64,000 bases of DNA, taken from contig JBAKBP010001590.1 in the NCBI GenBank assembly GCA_037953745.1, forward strand, positions 62,001 through 126,000. The letters run 5' to 3'. Origin of the DNA: Lithodes maja. Lineage: Eukaryota > Arthropoda > Malacostraca > Decapoda > Lithodidae. Position 1 is the stretch's first letter; the number at the start of each line of letters is the position of its first letter. The notes beneath the pieces were generated by a model that saw only the letters and a program-made list of their open reading frames with translations, did no database searches and was not told the origin of the DNA. The position numbers and the translations under genes were made by a program. Positions 1 through 9,672 of the stretch are shown here, piece after piece.

Positions 1-722
1 ATAACTGGATATAATTACCCAGAAATTTGTTAGGCAAGTATAGCCTTTTTAGGAAGGGACAGGAAACTTGTACTTGTTTCCTGGAAATTAGTTAAAATAT
101 GTGATTCGTGAGAATACACTTCGTAGGTGACTTGGAAATGTCTAGAGTTTTGCCCAGTGAATTCATTTTAGAGGTATGGGTTATTTAGCCGAATGAAGGG
201 AGCAACAGGTGAGATGGTTATGTCTACCATGGGGGCAAAAATGGGCACTAGCCTTGTATTGTTTATTTTAAATAAAAATTATCATAAGTATGACCCAGCC
301 TAGAGTAACCGGCAAGAATTTCCATCTGATTCCTTTCTTGGAACCCTGGATTGTTTTTTCTTAGAGTATGACAAAGTTTAGGGTACTGGGTAAAATAATA
401 TTTGTTTCTTTTACCGGGATCTGGCATAGTCCTTGTCCCAGTATGGCACAGCCTTGAATCACTTGGCACCCTTATGGTGGTGGCGGTATGGAACTGTCAT
501 CCGGGAATATTGGTATTCTGGATTGACTCACACATTTTTTTTTTTTTTTTTTTAAACTGATTAGAAAACTTACTTATTTAAGCTTTTGCCCTTATCTTAA
601 ATCTGTTAGGTATGTTAACTATTAGTTAATGGGGTCTGACTTCTTTATTAAAGTCTGACCTAACCTAGAGTACCCGGTAATAATTTCTAGTTAAATTTTT
701 ATATTGGGACTTGGTATGTTTT
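1..722. other. Nongenic flank of the piggyBac insertion
   Basis: No reading frame here resembles a protein. The stretch holds a poly-T run near 537-553 and scattered degenerate copies of a motif resembling AGAGTACCCGGTAA (near 302-312, 380-392 and 666-680). The same motif recurs beyond the transposon at about 4977-5100. This suggests that the piggyBac element landed inside an old, diverged minisatellite-like block. Confidence 0.5.
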
Positions 723-726
723 TTAA

Positions 727-740
727 CCCTTCAACCCCGG
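727..740 (+). repeat. piggyBac left terminal inverted repeat
   Basis: CCCTTCAACCCCGG directly follows TTAA at 723-726. It pairs with the right end at 4941-4954 with a single mismatch. Confidence 0.92.
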
Positions 741-927
741 GTGGTACACGTGTGTACCATTATGGTTTGACCCGAGGAACCCGGGTGGTACAACACTGTA
801 CCATTGCTTGCGTATGTGCTTTCGAATGGCGCGCGTAAATATTTCGTTCCGTGGTCGCCAGGCGTCGCTAGGCGACGCCACCAGACAGCATGTACGCCAC
901 CAAAACAGTCTCTACCCTGCCGCCAAC

Positions 928-3861
928 ATGGATACTAGCCCAAAAAGTGATTCCCTTGTGTCCGATTCTACGCTCCCTTCGACGCCTGCCCATGTTCGTC
1001 GCGCCCTAACGCAAAGGCACGTACAAGATGCGTTGACTCCCGGAGGTATTGAAATAGCTTTGAGGAGTTATGAACGTGGTGAAGGAAAAAATAGTGTTGA
1101 TGACTTGGCCAGTGATAGCTCCGAGTCTTATCAGTCTCACTATAGTGAAGATTTTGACGATCTACACGAAATTCATGAAAGAGACGCGCTTTTTATTGGA
1201 TTTGAGCATGACGATGAAAGTGATGATAGTACTGGACGTGATATAGTTGTGCAAGGTGATGAGAGTGTAGTGAGAGTGAGCGAATGGGACAGCACTAGGT
1301 CGACTGCCAAGTTTAGGTTGAGTGACACGACACCTAGCCCTTCGCCAGCTAAATCCCCATTCAAGATACGTTTCTATAAGAAGCAAGTTCTGAAAAAGGC
1401 GGCCGCGGCAGCCAGGAAAGAGGCCCTAAAACTTGGTGAGGGAGCAGTGCGTGAGGGTGCCAGTGAGGCTGAGCGTGAGGCTGAGGTTGACCCGCCATTG
1501 TCTTCCTTATCTACCCACGCCACCCAAGTTGCCCCAGGCGCCCGCCATTCTTCCCCACCACCACCAGCACTGCCTAGGGTTGAGGACCCCCCACTTTCGG
1601 CCTATTTACCCCCTATTTCCCCCGAGAGGAGACATACTACTAAAGAAAAGGGAAAAGGGAGAAAATATGTTAAAAAAGGAGCTACAAGTAGGCGCTCTTT
1701 GTTCGAGGCTCCCGCGGCTTCCACCCCTGCCGCTCCCAGCCATACGCCCCCGCAAGTTTCCCCAGGGTCCACCCCACCTCTCCAGCCTACAACAGAGGTT
1801 CCTGATGATGTTTTTGACCTCGCATCCATACCTGCACCTACAGACACTGAACCAGTGCTGTCTACGACTCGTCGTAGGCCAACGAGCCCCGAACCTCTGC
1901 ATGAAGATGACAGAGCCTCACCTGCCACTCCTTCCCCACCTCGCCGACCTACACGCCGCCCACGCATCATTCGTTCCCCGCGAGATTATGAGGGGGGGTC
2001 TGAAGATGAAGGGCACCTCACAGATGACTCTGGCCATGATTACCTGGGTCCACCGTCAGGGCAAGATGACGGCTCTGACGACAACGACGATGACTTTATG
2101 GACATCGACGACCCTCAACCCAGACGCTTTGACCAGGGCCGTCGTGCTCCTGGCCGCCCTGGCCGCCGGGCTGGCCGCCGGGCTGGGCCTGGGCGCCGTC
2201 GCGCTCCTGGCCGCCCTAGGGTGCGCGCCGCCAAAGTTCGTGGGCGTGCTGCCCCAGCTGTAGCTCCTCGTCAGCGTCGCCAGAAGGACGCATTTTATAT
2301 TTTCAACTGGCAGGATGTGGCTGCTGATGAAGTCATTGACCCTGATGTAACCCCTTTTGATGAGGTACAGGATGCTTCAGGAGTTACCCCAAGTTTTCCT
2401 GCAGGCCCCAATGCTCGACCACATGAGCTTTTTGAGGCATTTTTTGATAAGGAGGTTACTGACTTTGTCATACAAGAGACAAACAAGCACTACCAAGTCC
2501 AGGTTAACTTCTTTGGCAAGGTGACCAAGGGCCACATGAAGCGGTGGACCCCAGTGACTCATCCCGAGTTCATGGTGTTCCTGGCAATCACCATGCTAAT
2601 GCCTCATGTGAAGAAGCACAGGTTGGCTGACTATTGGATCACCAAAGATCTGATATCCACCCCTGCCTTCGGGAAATACATCTCTCGGGACCGGTACCTC
2701 GACATCCTCGGAGCGCTCCATCTTGTCACCAACACCGACATGCATCTCCCTGACAAACTGTGGAAGATTAGGACGTTGTACGAGATGATGAGAGAACGTT
2801 TCACGTCCTACTTCATGCCCTTCTGCAACGTCTGTATTGACGAGTCTCTTGTGCTGTTCCGGGGAAAGCTGAGCTTCAGGCAGTACATCCCCTCAAAGAG
2901 ACATCGCTTTGGTATAAAGTTCTTTGTGCTGTGCGATTGCAAAACTGGCTATGTCCTGGACTTCCTGGTCTACAGCGGGAAGGAAGGGGACGTGGCAATA
3001 GACCCCCTCATTGGCTTTGGCGGAGCAGTGGTTCAAGCCATGATGAACCGGTACTTCGAGAAGAATCACGTCCTCTACACGGACAACTACTACACGTCCC
3101 CCACTCTCTCAAAGTACCTCCATCAGCGCCAGACGGGGACTGTAGGCACAGTTAGAGCGAAAAGGAAGGGCATGCCAAGTTTCCCTCCTAAAACAAAGAA
3201 AGGCGATGTCTTCAAGAAGAAGTCGGGACCCATTCTGGCTATCCACTGGCACGACCAGCGGAAGGTCAACCTCCTGAGCACCGTCCACAAGGGGGAAATG
3301 GTTGAGACTGGCAAGGTGGATCGCCGCACCAAAGTCAGGGTGACCAAGCCCGATGCTGTAATTGACTACAACATAAATATGAGGCTGGTGGACAAGTCCG
3401 ACATGCAGATAGGCTTCATCGACTGTCTGCGTACCTCGTGCAGATGGTACAAAAAGTTCTTTCTGCACATGGTGGACATGTCAATGCTGAATGCCTACAA
3501 TATCTACAGGCTTCGGAATCCGCGCACACCCAGGAAGTTCAGTAGCCTGCGGAGGTTCCAAAAACAGGTGTTGGTGGAGCTCCTGGACAGGTATGCTATG
3601 CCACAGAGGGCAGTGGCACAACCTGGGCGCCCCGTTCAGGACCGCATGCAGTGTGCACAGTATCTAAATGTGCACAAGCTCGGTTACCTGCCTCTGGAAC
3701 GAGATGGAGTCACCATTAGCAGAAGGCGGTGCCATGTCTGCTGGAACACCCAGGTGAGGCCGAGGAAGCAGAAAAAGACCACCATGCAGTGTGTGGAGTG
3801 CCAGCTGTCACTATGTGCTATACCGTGCTTTGCTGAATACCACACCAAGCAGGAGTACTAA
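928..3861 (+). CDS. piggyBac-like transposase (PGBD family)
   Basis: This is a transposase that excises and inserts the element at TTAA sites in the nucleus. The frame is open from 808, but that codon is TTG. In-frame ATGs lie at 814, 826 and 928; I prefer 928 (residue 1 of 977) because it has good context (aacATGg). The N-terminal ~480 residues are low complexity: an acidic Ser/Asp region, then Pro-rich, then a basic Gly-Arg-Pro block resembling AT-hooks. The DDE_Tnp_1_7 catalytic domain follows, with the three piggyBac aspartates at about D638 (CIDESLVLFRGK), D719 (LYTDNYYTS) and D822 (MRLVDKSD). Their spacing is close to that of known piggyBac transposases. The C-terminus has a Cys/His-rich RING-like zinc domain (CHVC...CVEC...C...H). 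An AATAAA lies downstream at 3924. No stop or frameshift interrupts it. The N-terminal extension is longer than in typical ~600-aa piggyBac proteins. Confidence 0.93.
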   Translation: MDTSPKSDSLVSDSTLPSTPAHVRRALTQRHVQDALTPGGIEIALRSYERGEGKNSVDDLASDSSESYQSHYSEDFDDLHEIHERDALFIGFEHDDESDDSTGRDIVVQGDESVVRVSEWDSTRSTAKFRLSDTTPSPSPAKSPFKIRFYKKQVLKKAAAAARKEALKLGEGAVREGASEAEREAEVDPPLSSLSTHATQVAPGARHSSPPPPALPRVEDPPLSAYLPPISPERRHTTKEKGKGRKYVKKGATSRRSLFEAPAASTPAAPSHTPPQVSPGSTPPLQPTTEVPDDVFDLASIPAPTDTEPVLSTTRRRPTSPEPLHEDDRASPATPSPPRRPTRRPRIIRSPRDYEGGSEDEGHLTDDSGHDYLGPPSGQDDGSDDNDDDFMDIDDPQPRRFDQGRRAPGRPGRRAGRRAGPGRRRAPGRPRVRAAKVRGRAAPAVAPRQRRQKDAFYIFNWQDVAADEVIDPDVTPFDEVQDASGVTPSFPAGPNARPHELFEAFFDKEVTDFVIQETNKHYQVQVNFFGKVTKGHMKRWTPVTHPEFMVFLAITMLMPHVKKHRLADYWITKDLISTPAFGKYISRDRYLDILGALHLVTNTDMHLPDKLWKIRTLYEMMRERFTSYFMPFCNVCIDESLVLFRGKLSFRQYIPSKRHRFGIKFFVLCDCKTGYVLDFLVYSGKEGDVAIDPLIGFGGAVVQAMMNRYFEKNHVLYTDNYYTSPTLSKYLHQRQTGTVGTVRAKRKGMPSFPPKTKKGDVFKKKSGPILAIHWHDQRKVNLLSTVHKGEMVETGKVDRRTKVRVTKPDAVIDYNINMRLVDKSDMQIGFIDCLRTSCRWYKKFFLHMVDMSMLNAYNIYRLRNPRTPRKFSSLRRFQKQVLVELLDRYAMPQRAVAQPGRPVQDRMQCAQYLNVHKLGYLPLERDGVTISRRRCHVCWNTQVRPRKQKKTTMQCVECQLSLCAIPCFAEYHTKQEY

Positions 3862-4040
3862 CTAATAATCATAGTGAAAGTACCAAAGACTGACAATATG
3901 TATGTATATAGGCAACAAGTGGAAATAAAACAATGTACAGGTGTATTGTGATAAAAAAGTCATGTATTATGAAAACATATATAAATAAGTGAAAAAAGAC
4001 ACAATAAATTGTATATAAAACGTTTACAAAGCATATAACT

Positions 4041-4570
4041 AAGTGAAAGTGACACATGACATAATATTAGATGGCCAAAGTATAATAAACACCTGTGATA
4101 ACGAATAATCAGTGCCTAATATAACAATAACCTACCTCAATTACTAATAAAATGTACCGTATCAAGTGAAAATGAGCATTATCAGTGACAGTGACACTCT
4201 CTCAAGCATATTTACCAAAGTGAAAGTGACACACGAACTAATATTAGATGGCCAAAGTATAATAAACACCTGTGATAACGAATAATCAGTGCCTAATATA
4301 ACAATAACCTACCTCAATTACTAATAAAATGTACCGTATCAAGTGAAAATGAGCATTATCAGTGACAGTGACACTCTCTCAAGCATATTTACCAAAGTGA
4401 AAGTGACACACGAACTAATATTAGATGGCCAAAGTATAATAAACACCTGTGATAACGAATAATCAGTGCGTAATATAACAATAACCAGCATCAATTACTC
4501 ATAAAAACTACGGTATCGAGTGAAAATGTGAAATATTAGTGACAATGATAGCCTAATACACATATTTTAT
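4041..4570 (+). repeat. 177-bp tandem repeat, about three copies, inside piggyBac
   Basis: The phrase TATAATAAACACCTGTGATA starts at 4081, 4258 and 4435, an exact 177-bp period. Copies one and two are almost identical; the second half of copy three is diverged. The array lies in the noncoding 3' part of the transposon, between the stop codon and the right terminal repeat. Confidence 0.9.
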
Positions 4571-4940
4571 ATAATTGGACTCCAAATAACTATAATAACA
4601 TTACTATCAATACATAAAATCGCCTCCGGGAGGTAAAAAGTTTGGCGCGACGAGTGGCTAAGTGCGCAGTGGCTAAGCCGGGGCCTGGGCCAAGGCGACG
4701 CATCCGAACGCGGGATGATTTTCACGCATAAAAATCACTCCACTTCCCGCGCTCACCATTATGCAATCACTTGGGCTAGAGACCTCTACTCAACGGCATT
4801 CTACACATGAAGGTTTGTGCAACATTTTTCTGTTTTTTTTATAACTTTGTGTAATGTATTTCAGGAGTAACAGGTGAATCAACATGGACCAAAATTCCTG
4901 AAAACCCCCGGTCACAGAGTACAGTTACGATCTACCCTAG

Positions 4941-4954
4941 CCGGGGTTGGAGGG
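4941..4954 (-). repeat. piggyBac right terminal inverted repeat
   Basis: CCGGGGTTGGAGGG is followed at once by TTAA (4955-4958), matching the left end in inverted orientation. Confidence 0.92.
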
Positions 4955-5921
4955 TTAAATTAAAGTTTGGGTCCGCTTAGGGTACCCGGTGGAATTTTTT
5001 TTGTTTAGGCTAGGTCTAGAGTAACCGAGCCTTTCAAAAGAATTTTGTTGTGATATATGCTGTCGTCTTGACAGTCGTCAGAGTACTCGGTAAAGTAATA
5101 TGTACTGTCGTCTTGACAGTCGTTGGAGTACTGTACTTGGTAAACTGGTTTACTGGAGCCTGGCCGATTTTATGGTATTATGTTACGACCCGGTTGCATT
5201 GTGTTATAATACCACTCGGTATTATAATGCTTGGGTAGATGGCCATAGTCTGTATGTATTCGGGTTTGGCTTTATGTTTGTATGGTATTATTGTATCCAA
5301 TGAACATGTACTAATCAGGTCAGTTTAATATCAAAATATAAAAGGTTACAGGCGGCGTTTCTTAACCCTCTCCGACATATGACGCGATTTTCAGCATATT
5401 AGGGATACTTTAAAGCCTTTGTTACCATCAGGGGTATTTAGAAACCTTTAGTTTAGTTACTTCAACTTCTGCAGTTGTCTTTGAGTTAGCTGTGGGCAGA
5501 AAACTAATTTTGGAGAGGTAATAATAAGTGAGAGAACTCTATTTATTATTGCAAGTCTGGCAACCTCTGCATCATATGAGTCTGAAGGGGTTAAAGGAAG
5601 CCTGTGGTGTTAACGCCTTTAAGTTTCATAGAACAGTTGGTGTAACACAGGAATAAACTATCTATTCAGTTTATATATTCCAGGGGAAATGAAACCTTCA
5701 TTATCACCCAAATTTATTAATATGTAGGCCTACATAGGCCTATTCATGGCCTTAGGTAATGTTACCAAAAATTATTTATACTCTAGACCTAATCCCTGAG
5801 ATTATTGAGTATATTGGAAACCTTATTTCCTTCATAGTGTTTCCTCTTAAAAATTAATTAATGTTCCTGGGTAGGCATACTTTAGCCTAGGGAACAATTA
5901 TCACCTGACCTTAATACCTGA

Positions 5922-6300
5922 GGTTGTATGGTGGTATGTTATTATTGTATTTCCGGCCCCTCTGGGTACCCTGGACTTTCGCCATACTCGGTAGTCCTGG
6001 TAACCGGGCCTTGGTAACCGGGCCTTATCGAGATAAGGACTCGGGAACTTGAGGTTGTATGGTGGTATGTTATTATTGTATTTCCGGCCCCTCTGGGTAC
6101 CCTGGACTTTCGCCATACTCGGTAGTCCTGGTAACCGGGCCTTGGTAACCGGGCCTTATTGAGCTAAGGACCCGGGAACTTGAGGTTGTATGTTGTTATG
6201 ATATTATCCGCCCATCTGGGATCCGGGACTGTCACCATCTCTGGCGGTCCTGGTATCCGGGCCTTGGTACCCGGGCCTATCGAGATAGGGCCTAGGGTTA
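5922..6300 (+). repeat. 131-bp tandem minisatellite, three copies
   Basis: GGTTGTATG starts at 5922, 6053 and 6184 (the third copy diverges), giving a 131-bp period. Each unit ends in a GGTAACCGGGCCTT-rich core, itself duplicated within the unit. Copies one and two are nearly identical, and the third is degenerate. Confidence 0.85.
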
Positions 6301-6544
6301 ATAATGAAATGTAATTGTATTTCATTTTGTAATACAGTATAGAGACTATCAGCTGTAGTCTTGCTGGTTCTAATGAAACAAATGCCTTTAAGTTGACTGA
6401 AGGTAAATATGATGAGGCACTTGTGATTGAATAATGTTAAAGTGATATGAATTCACTTTTTAAAGGAAAAACTTGGAAGTAAATACAGAAAATATCGTAG
6501 TTTATTGTGGTATGAAGCATTGAATGAAAATAGATTAACATTTT

Positions 6545-6860
6545 CTGGAAATTTAGGTTTAGGAAATTTTGTTCCTAAGTACAAATATTACGGTGGCCTG
6601 AAAAATAACCTCTGGCCAGGGCACAACCAGAGGCTACCTGTCAGGAATTACAGATACATGAATCTTATACTTACCTATAATTCCACTCTTAAGGGAATAT
6701 CTGTCATGGTATCATGTTAAAACACAACCAGCACAGAACAAATTAGGCTTAGGAAATTTGTTCCTAAGTACAAATCTTACGGTGGCTGAAAAATAACCTC
6801 TGGTTAGGCAGTCGGCACAACCGGGGGTTGTCTGTCAGGACTCACAGATATAAGCTGCTT
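6545..6860 (+). repeat. Diverged tandem duplication, two copies
   Basis: Two related blocks (about 6545-6660 and 6737-6852) share the order: a GGAAAT(T)TTGTTCCTAAGTAC phrase, TACGGTGGC, AAAATAACCTCTGG, then CTGTCAGGA and ACAGATA. They are about 190 bp apart and carry substitutions and small indels. No coding potential is evident. Confidence 0.7.
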
Positions 6861-7494
6861 GACACTCGCATATCATTCAACACTTAAGTCAGTATCTATC
6901 GAGCTACAATGTTAAAACACACTATCACAGAACAAAAAGACACTGTCGCTAAAGAGCCGAGGTTCGTATGACACGACATACAGAAATAAACACAATAATT
7001 TGAGGTTTTTGAAAGTGAAAGTGGCTCTGATAACACGCCCGCCGACCAGCCCAGACTACGAAGTCCTTACTTACAGGATTACAAGTGAAATTGGTCCAAA
7101 CAAACACATTCCTAAACGCGTATATGATTTCAACTGCACTAATATTCACTATGGACCAAAAATGACGCACTCAAGAGGGGCTATGCAACCCTGAGCATGA
7201 GGTAAGGACACGCACGTCTACCTTGGCTGGGTCGGTGGGCGAGAGAGAAGGTTCCTGGGAGGAACAGCCAACTGCAGGTGTGTGGGAAGCTGAGGAAGAC
7301 CGGAGCGCGCGTGGGCGCGGTGTTCAAACTGTGCTAATTCTTTTCTTTTTATTTCCTACTTTCAGTGGCTCCAACCCAATGACGTACTGTAGGAATGATT
7401 AAGGGGTACCCCCTATGATGATCTTGGTTCTCGACCACCGTGATCCAGGTTAACCCGGACTCAGAGGAGCCCGGAACGAGGCCATATTAACATA

Positions 7495-7522
7495 GGCTCT
7501 TACGTCATTGACGTAAGGAGCC
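7495..7522. repeat. 28-bp near-perfect palindrome
   Basis: GGCTCTTACGTCA pairs with TTGACGTAAGGAGCC as an inverted repeat. It lies exactly where homology to the LINE reverse transcriptase to its right ends, so it may mark a rearrangement or insertion edge. Confidence 0.7.
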
Positions 7523-9283
7523 ACCAATAAATTTGTATATCCACCGTCCGATTTTCCCAGTTATACCTTTTGCTTTCAGTTTGTGGGCTATTATACCATG
7601 GTCACATTTATCAAATGCCTTAGCAAAATCGGTGTAAATGACATCCACGTTTTTCTTTTCTTCTAGCGCTTTAAGAATTTTGTCATAGTGTTCCAAAAGT
7701 TGTGAGAGACATGATCTTCCCGCTCTGAACCCATGTTGACCGGTGTTGTGTAGTTCATTTGCCTCCATGAATGTTGAAATTTTGCTTCGCAGGACTCGCT
7801 CGAAAACTTTAATGATGTGAGAGGTTAGAGCTACCGGGCGGTAGTTTTTTGGTAGTGCTTTACTCCCTCCTTTATGCAGTGGGGCAATTATTGCGTTTTT
7901 CAAGCTATCTGGTATGTCACCAGTGTCTAGACTCCTTCTCCACATTATAGCCAGGGGTTTTGAGAGGTTTTCCTTACATTTCTTCATTAGGATCGAATTC
8001 CAGGAGTCCGGGCCTGGTGCCGAGTGGGATGGCATGTTGGAAATGGCCTCTTCTATGTCTTTTGGACCGAAATCAATATCCAGCATCTGGGGGGTTTCCG
8101 TGGGGGAGGTTTCCATGAAAAATATATTTTGGTCTCTGATGACTTTTGTTTCATCAGGCTCACTGAATGCCATTTCATACTGCCTGCTTAAGAGTTCGCT
8201 CATTTCCTTTTTGTCCCCTGTGAAAGAGCCGTCCCCTTTGCTCAGTGGGCCGATGTTTGATGTTGTTTTAGCCTTTTGTTTGGCGTATGAAAAGAAGTAT
8301 TTGGAATTTTCCTTTATACCTGCAATAGCTTTCCTCTCCTCTTCCATATGTTGTAGTTCATATGATATTCTTAGCCTTTGTTCAATTTCCACAATTTCTC
8401 TATCTATTTCGGCCTTTTGCCTATCCTGTAGATTTTGATGTGTGCGTCTTTGTGCGAGTAATTTTCTTCTTCTGTACAGCCTCCTCCTTTCCCGATCTTG
8501 TTTGCTTCTTCGTCTTGTTTGTCTTGCAGGTACAGTATATGGTGGTATGGCTACAGATTTGGGTCATGGTTTCTGTTATTAGGACTAGACATTCTGCTGG
8601 TGTCAGGTCATTAAATCTTCCTAGTCTATTTCCTCCATTTCTTGATTTACCTCTTCCCACCTAATGTTTTTGTTATTGAAGTTAAATTTACTGAAGGGGC
8701 CGTTTTTTTTTCTCGATTCTGAGGTTGTCTGTACACTTGCTAAGGTTGTTTTGATCTCAATTAATTTATGATCTGAGTATGTTGTGTCCGATATGTTAAT
8801 GCTGTGTACTAGAGAGTCATTGTTAGTGAAGACCAGGTTTAAGATATTGTTTTCCCGTGTGGGTTCAGCAATATGCTGGGTAAGACTAAAAAAATCGCAA
8901 AGTTCAAAAAGCTTTCTCGTATTTGTATTTGTTTCTCCGGTGTTATTTGCCACTACCTAGTTTTCTAGTTGTCTCCATTTAATGTTTGGTAGGTTAAAGT
9001 CTCCTAGCCATATAATATTTGGTGTTGGGTTCCCCAGGGTTTCCACTTCTGATTTTATTTTGTTGAGCTGGGTTTTGAATTCTTCTAGGGATGAGTCTGG
9101 AGGCCTGTATGTAACAATAACTGCTAAATTTAGGGATTCTATTTTAACTCCAAGTATTTCCACCACTTCATTACTGTTATTTAGGAATTCAGTACATATC
9201 AGTGACTCATGAATGTACAAGGCTACACCTCCATGTCCCCCGCTCTGCCTGCTTCGTTGGTTTCACTTTTGAACACGTGCGGG
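7523..9283 (-). pseudogene. Decayed CR1/L2-like LINE ORF2 fragment (endonuclease plus partial RT)
   Basis: On the minus strand, 9220-8621 encodes part of an apurinic endonuclease with the motifs YRPPDS, GDFNLPNIKW and SDHKLI. It is broken by one in-frame TAG at 8954-8956. The frame then shifts through a basic linker to a reverse transcriptase portion at 8392-7523, containing APGPDSW, NYRPVALTS, QHGFRAGRSCL and DFAKAFDKCDHG. The sequence stops before the catalytic YxDD box, so the 3' half is missing. Upstream of 9250 the endonuclease frame is lost through a frameshift. It is therefore truncated at both ends. The motif style fits the CR1/L2 part of the Jockey superfamily; I cannot assign a finer clade. 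Confidence 0.85.
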
Positions 9284-9672
9284 GGCTGACGGAGGCGGCA
9301 GGAGGGGAGTGCATGCCCGCATGCCCCCCCTTCCTGCCATCCCCAACTAATTGTAGTGGGCCCTATCATTTCTCATCCTTTCTGTTTTCCGTTTTTCCCT
9401 TCTTCCCGCTGCCCCCTCCTTTGGGAGCACCGTGACTGTCATGAGGTAAACGACCGTACTCACTCTTTGGTTTCGTTGGAGGGTGTTGTGGGTCGGCAAT
9501 CCCTACACCCGTCGAACTGTGGTACCCGACGTGTTCGAGCGAGGGGAAACTTTTATGCCAAACCCTAACCCTTGTGCTGGGTCGGCGATCGACGGCCCTT
9601 AAGGTGCATTAGTCGGGGTGTATATCTGCAAGAATTCCTAGGGCGGTCGTCCCGTCCTCTAATTGTGGCTCC

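Larger units (their letters stand above)
727..4954 (+). mobile_element. Complete piggyBac-superfamily DNA transposon
   Basis: The element is 4228 bp and is flanked on both sides by TTAA (723-726 and 4955-4958), the piggyBac target duplication. Its ends are 14-bp inverted repeats: CCCTTCAACCCCGG at 727-740, and the complement of CCCTCCAACCCCGG at 4941-4954, with one mismatch. Inside the left end the block CCCGGGTGGTAC occurs twice, 44 bp apart (736 and 780), each followed by a small palindrome; these may be transposase-binding subterminal repeats. One long transposase frame fills the left two thirds. The 3' third is noncoding and contains a 177-bp tandem array. Intact ends, duplication and frame suggest a fairly young and possibly autonomous copy. 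Confidence 0.93.
4959..7494. other. Nongenic region with degenerate minisatellites
   Basis: I find no supported gene here. It contains a short duplicated phrase (TGTCGTCTTGACAGTCGT near 5062 and 5104), a 131-bp tandem array and a diverged ~190-bp duplication. A pyrimidine-rich TTTCCTACTTTCAG near 7350-7366 resembles a splice acceptor, but the codons after it match nothing I recognise. Confidence 0.5.

Noticed and set aside
1433..2263. 276-codon frame overlapping the piggyBac transposase
   Set aside because: It is an alternative frame of the low-complexity Pro/Arg-rich coding region and shows no independent domain.
7000..7194. 64-codon frame as a possible host exon
   Set aside because: It has no flanking splice sites of quality and no recognisable protein similarity.
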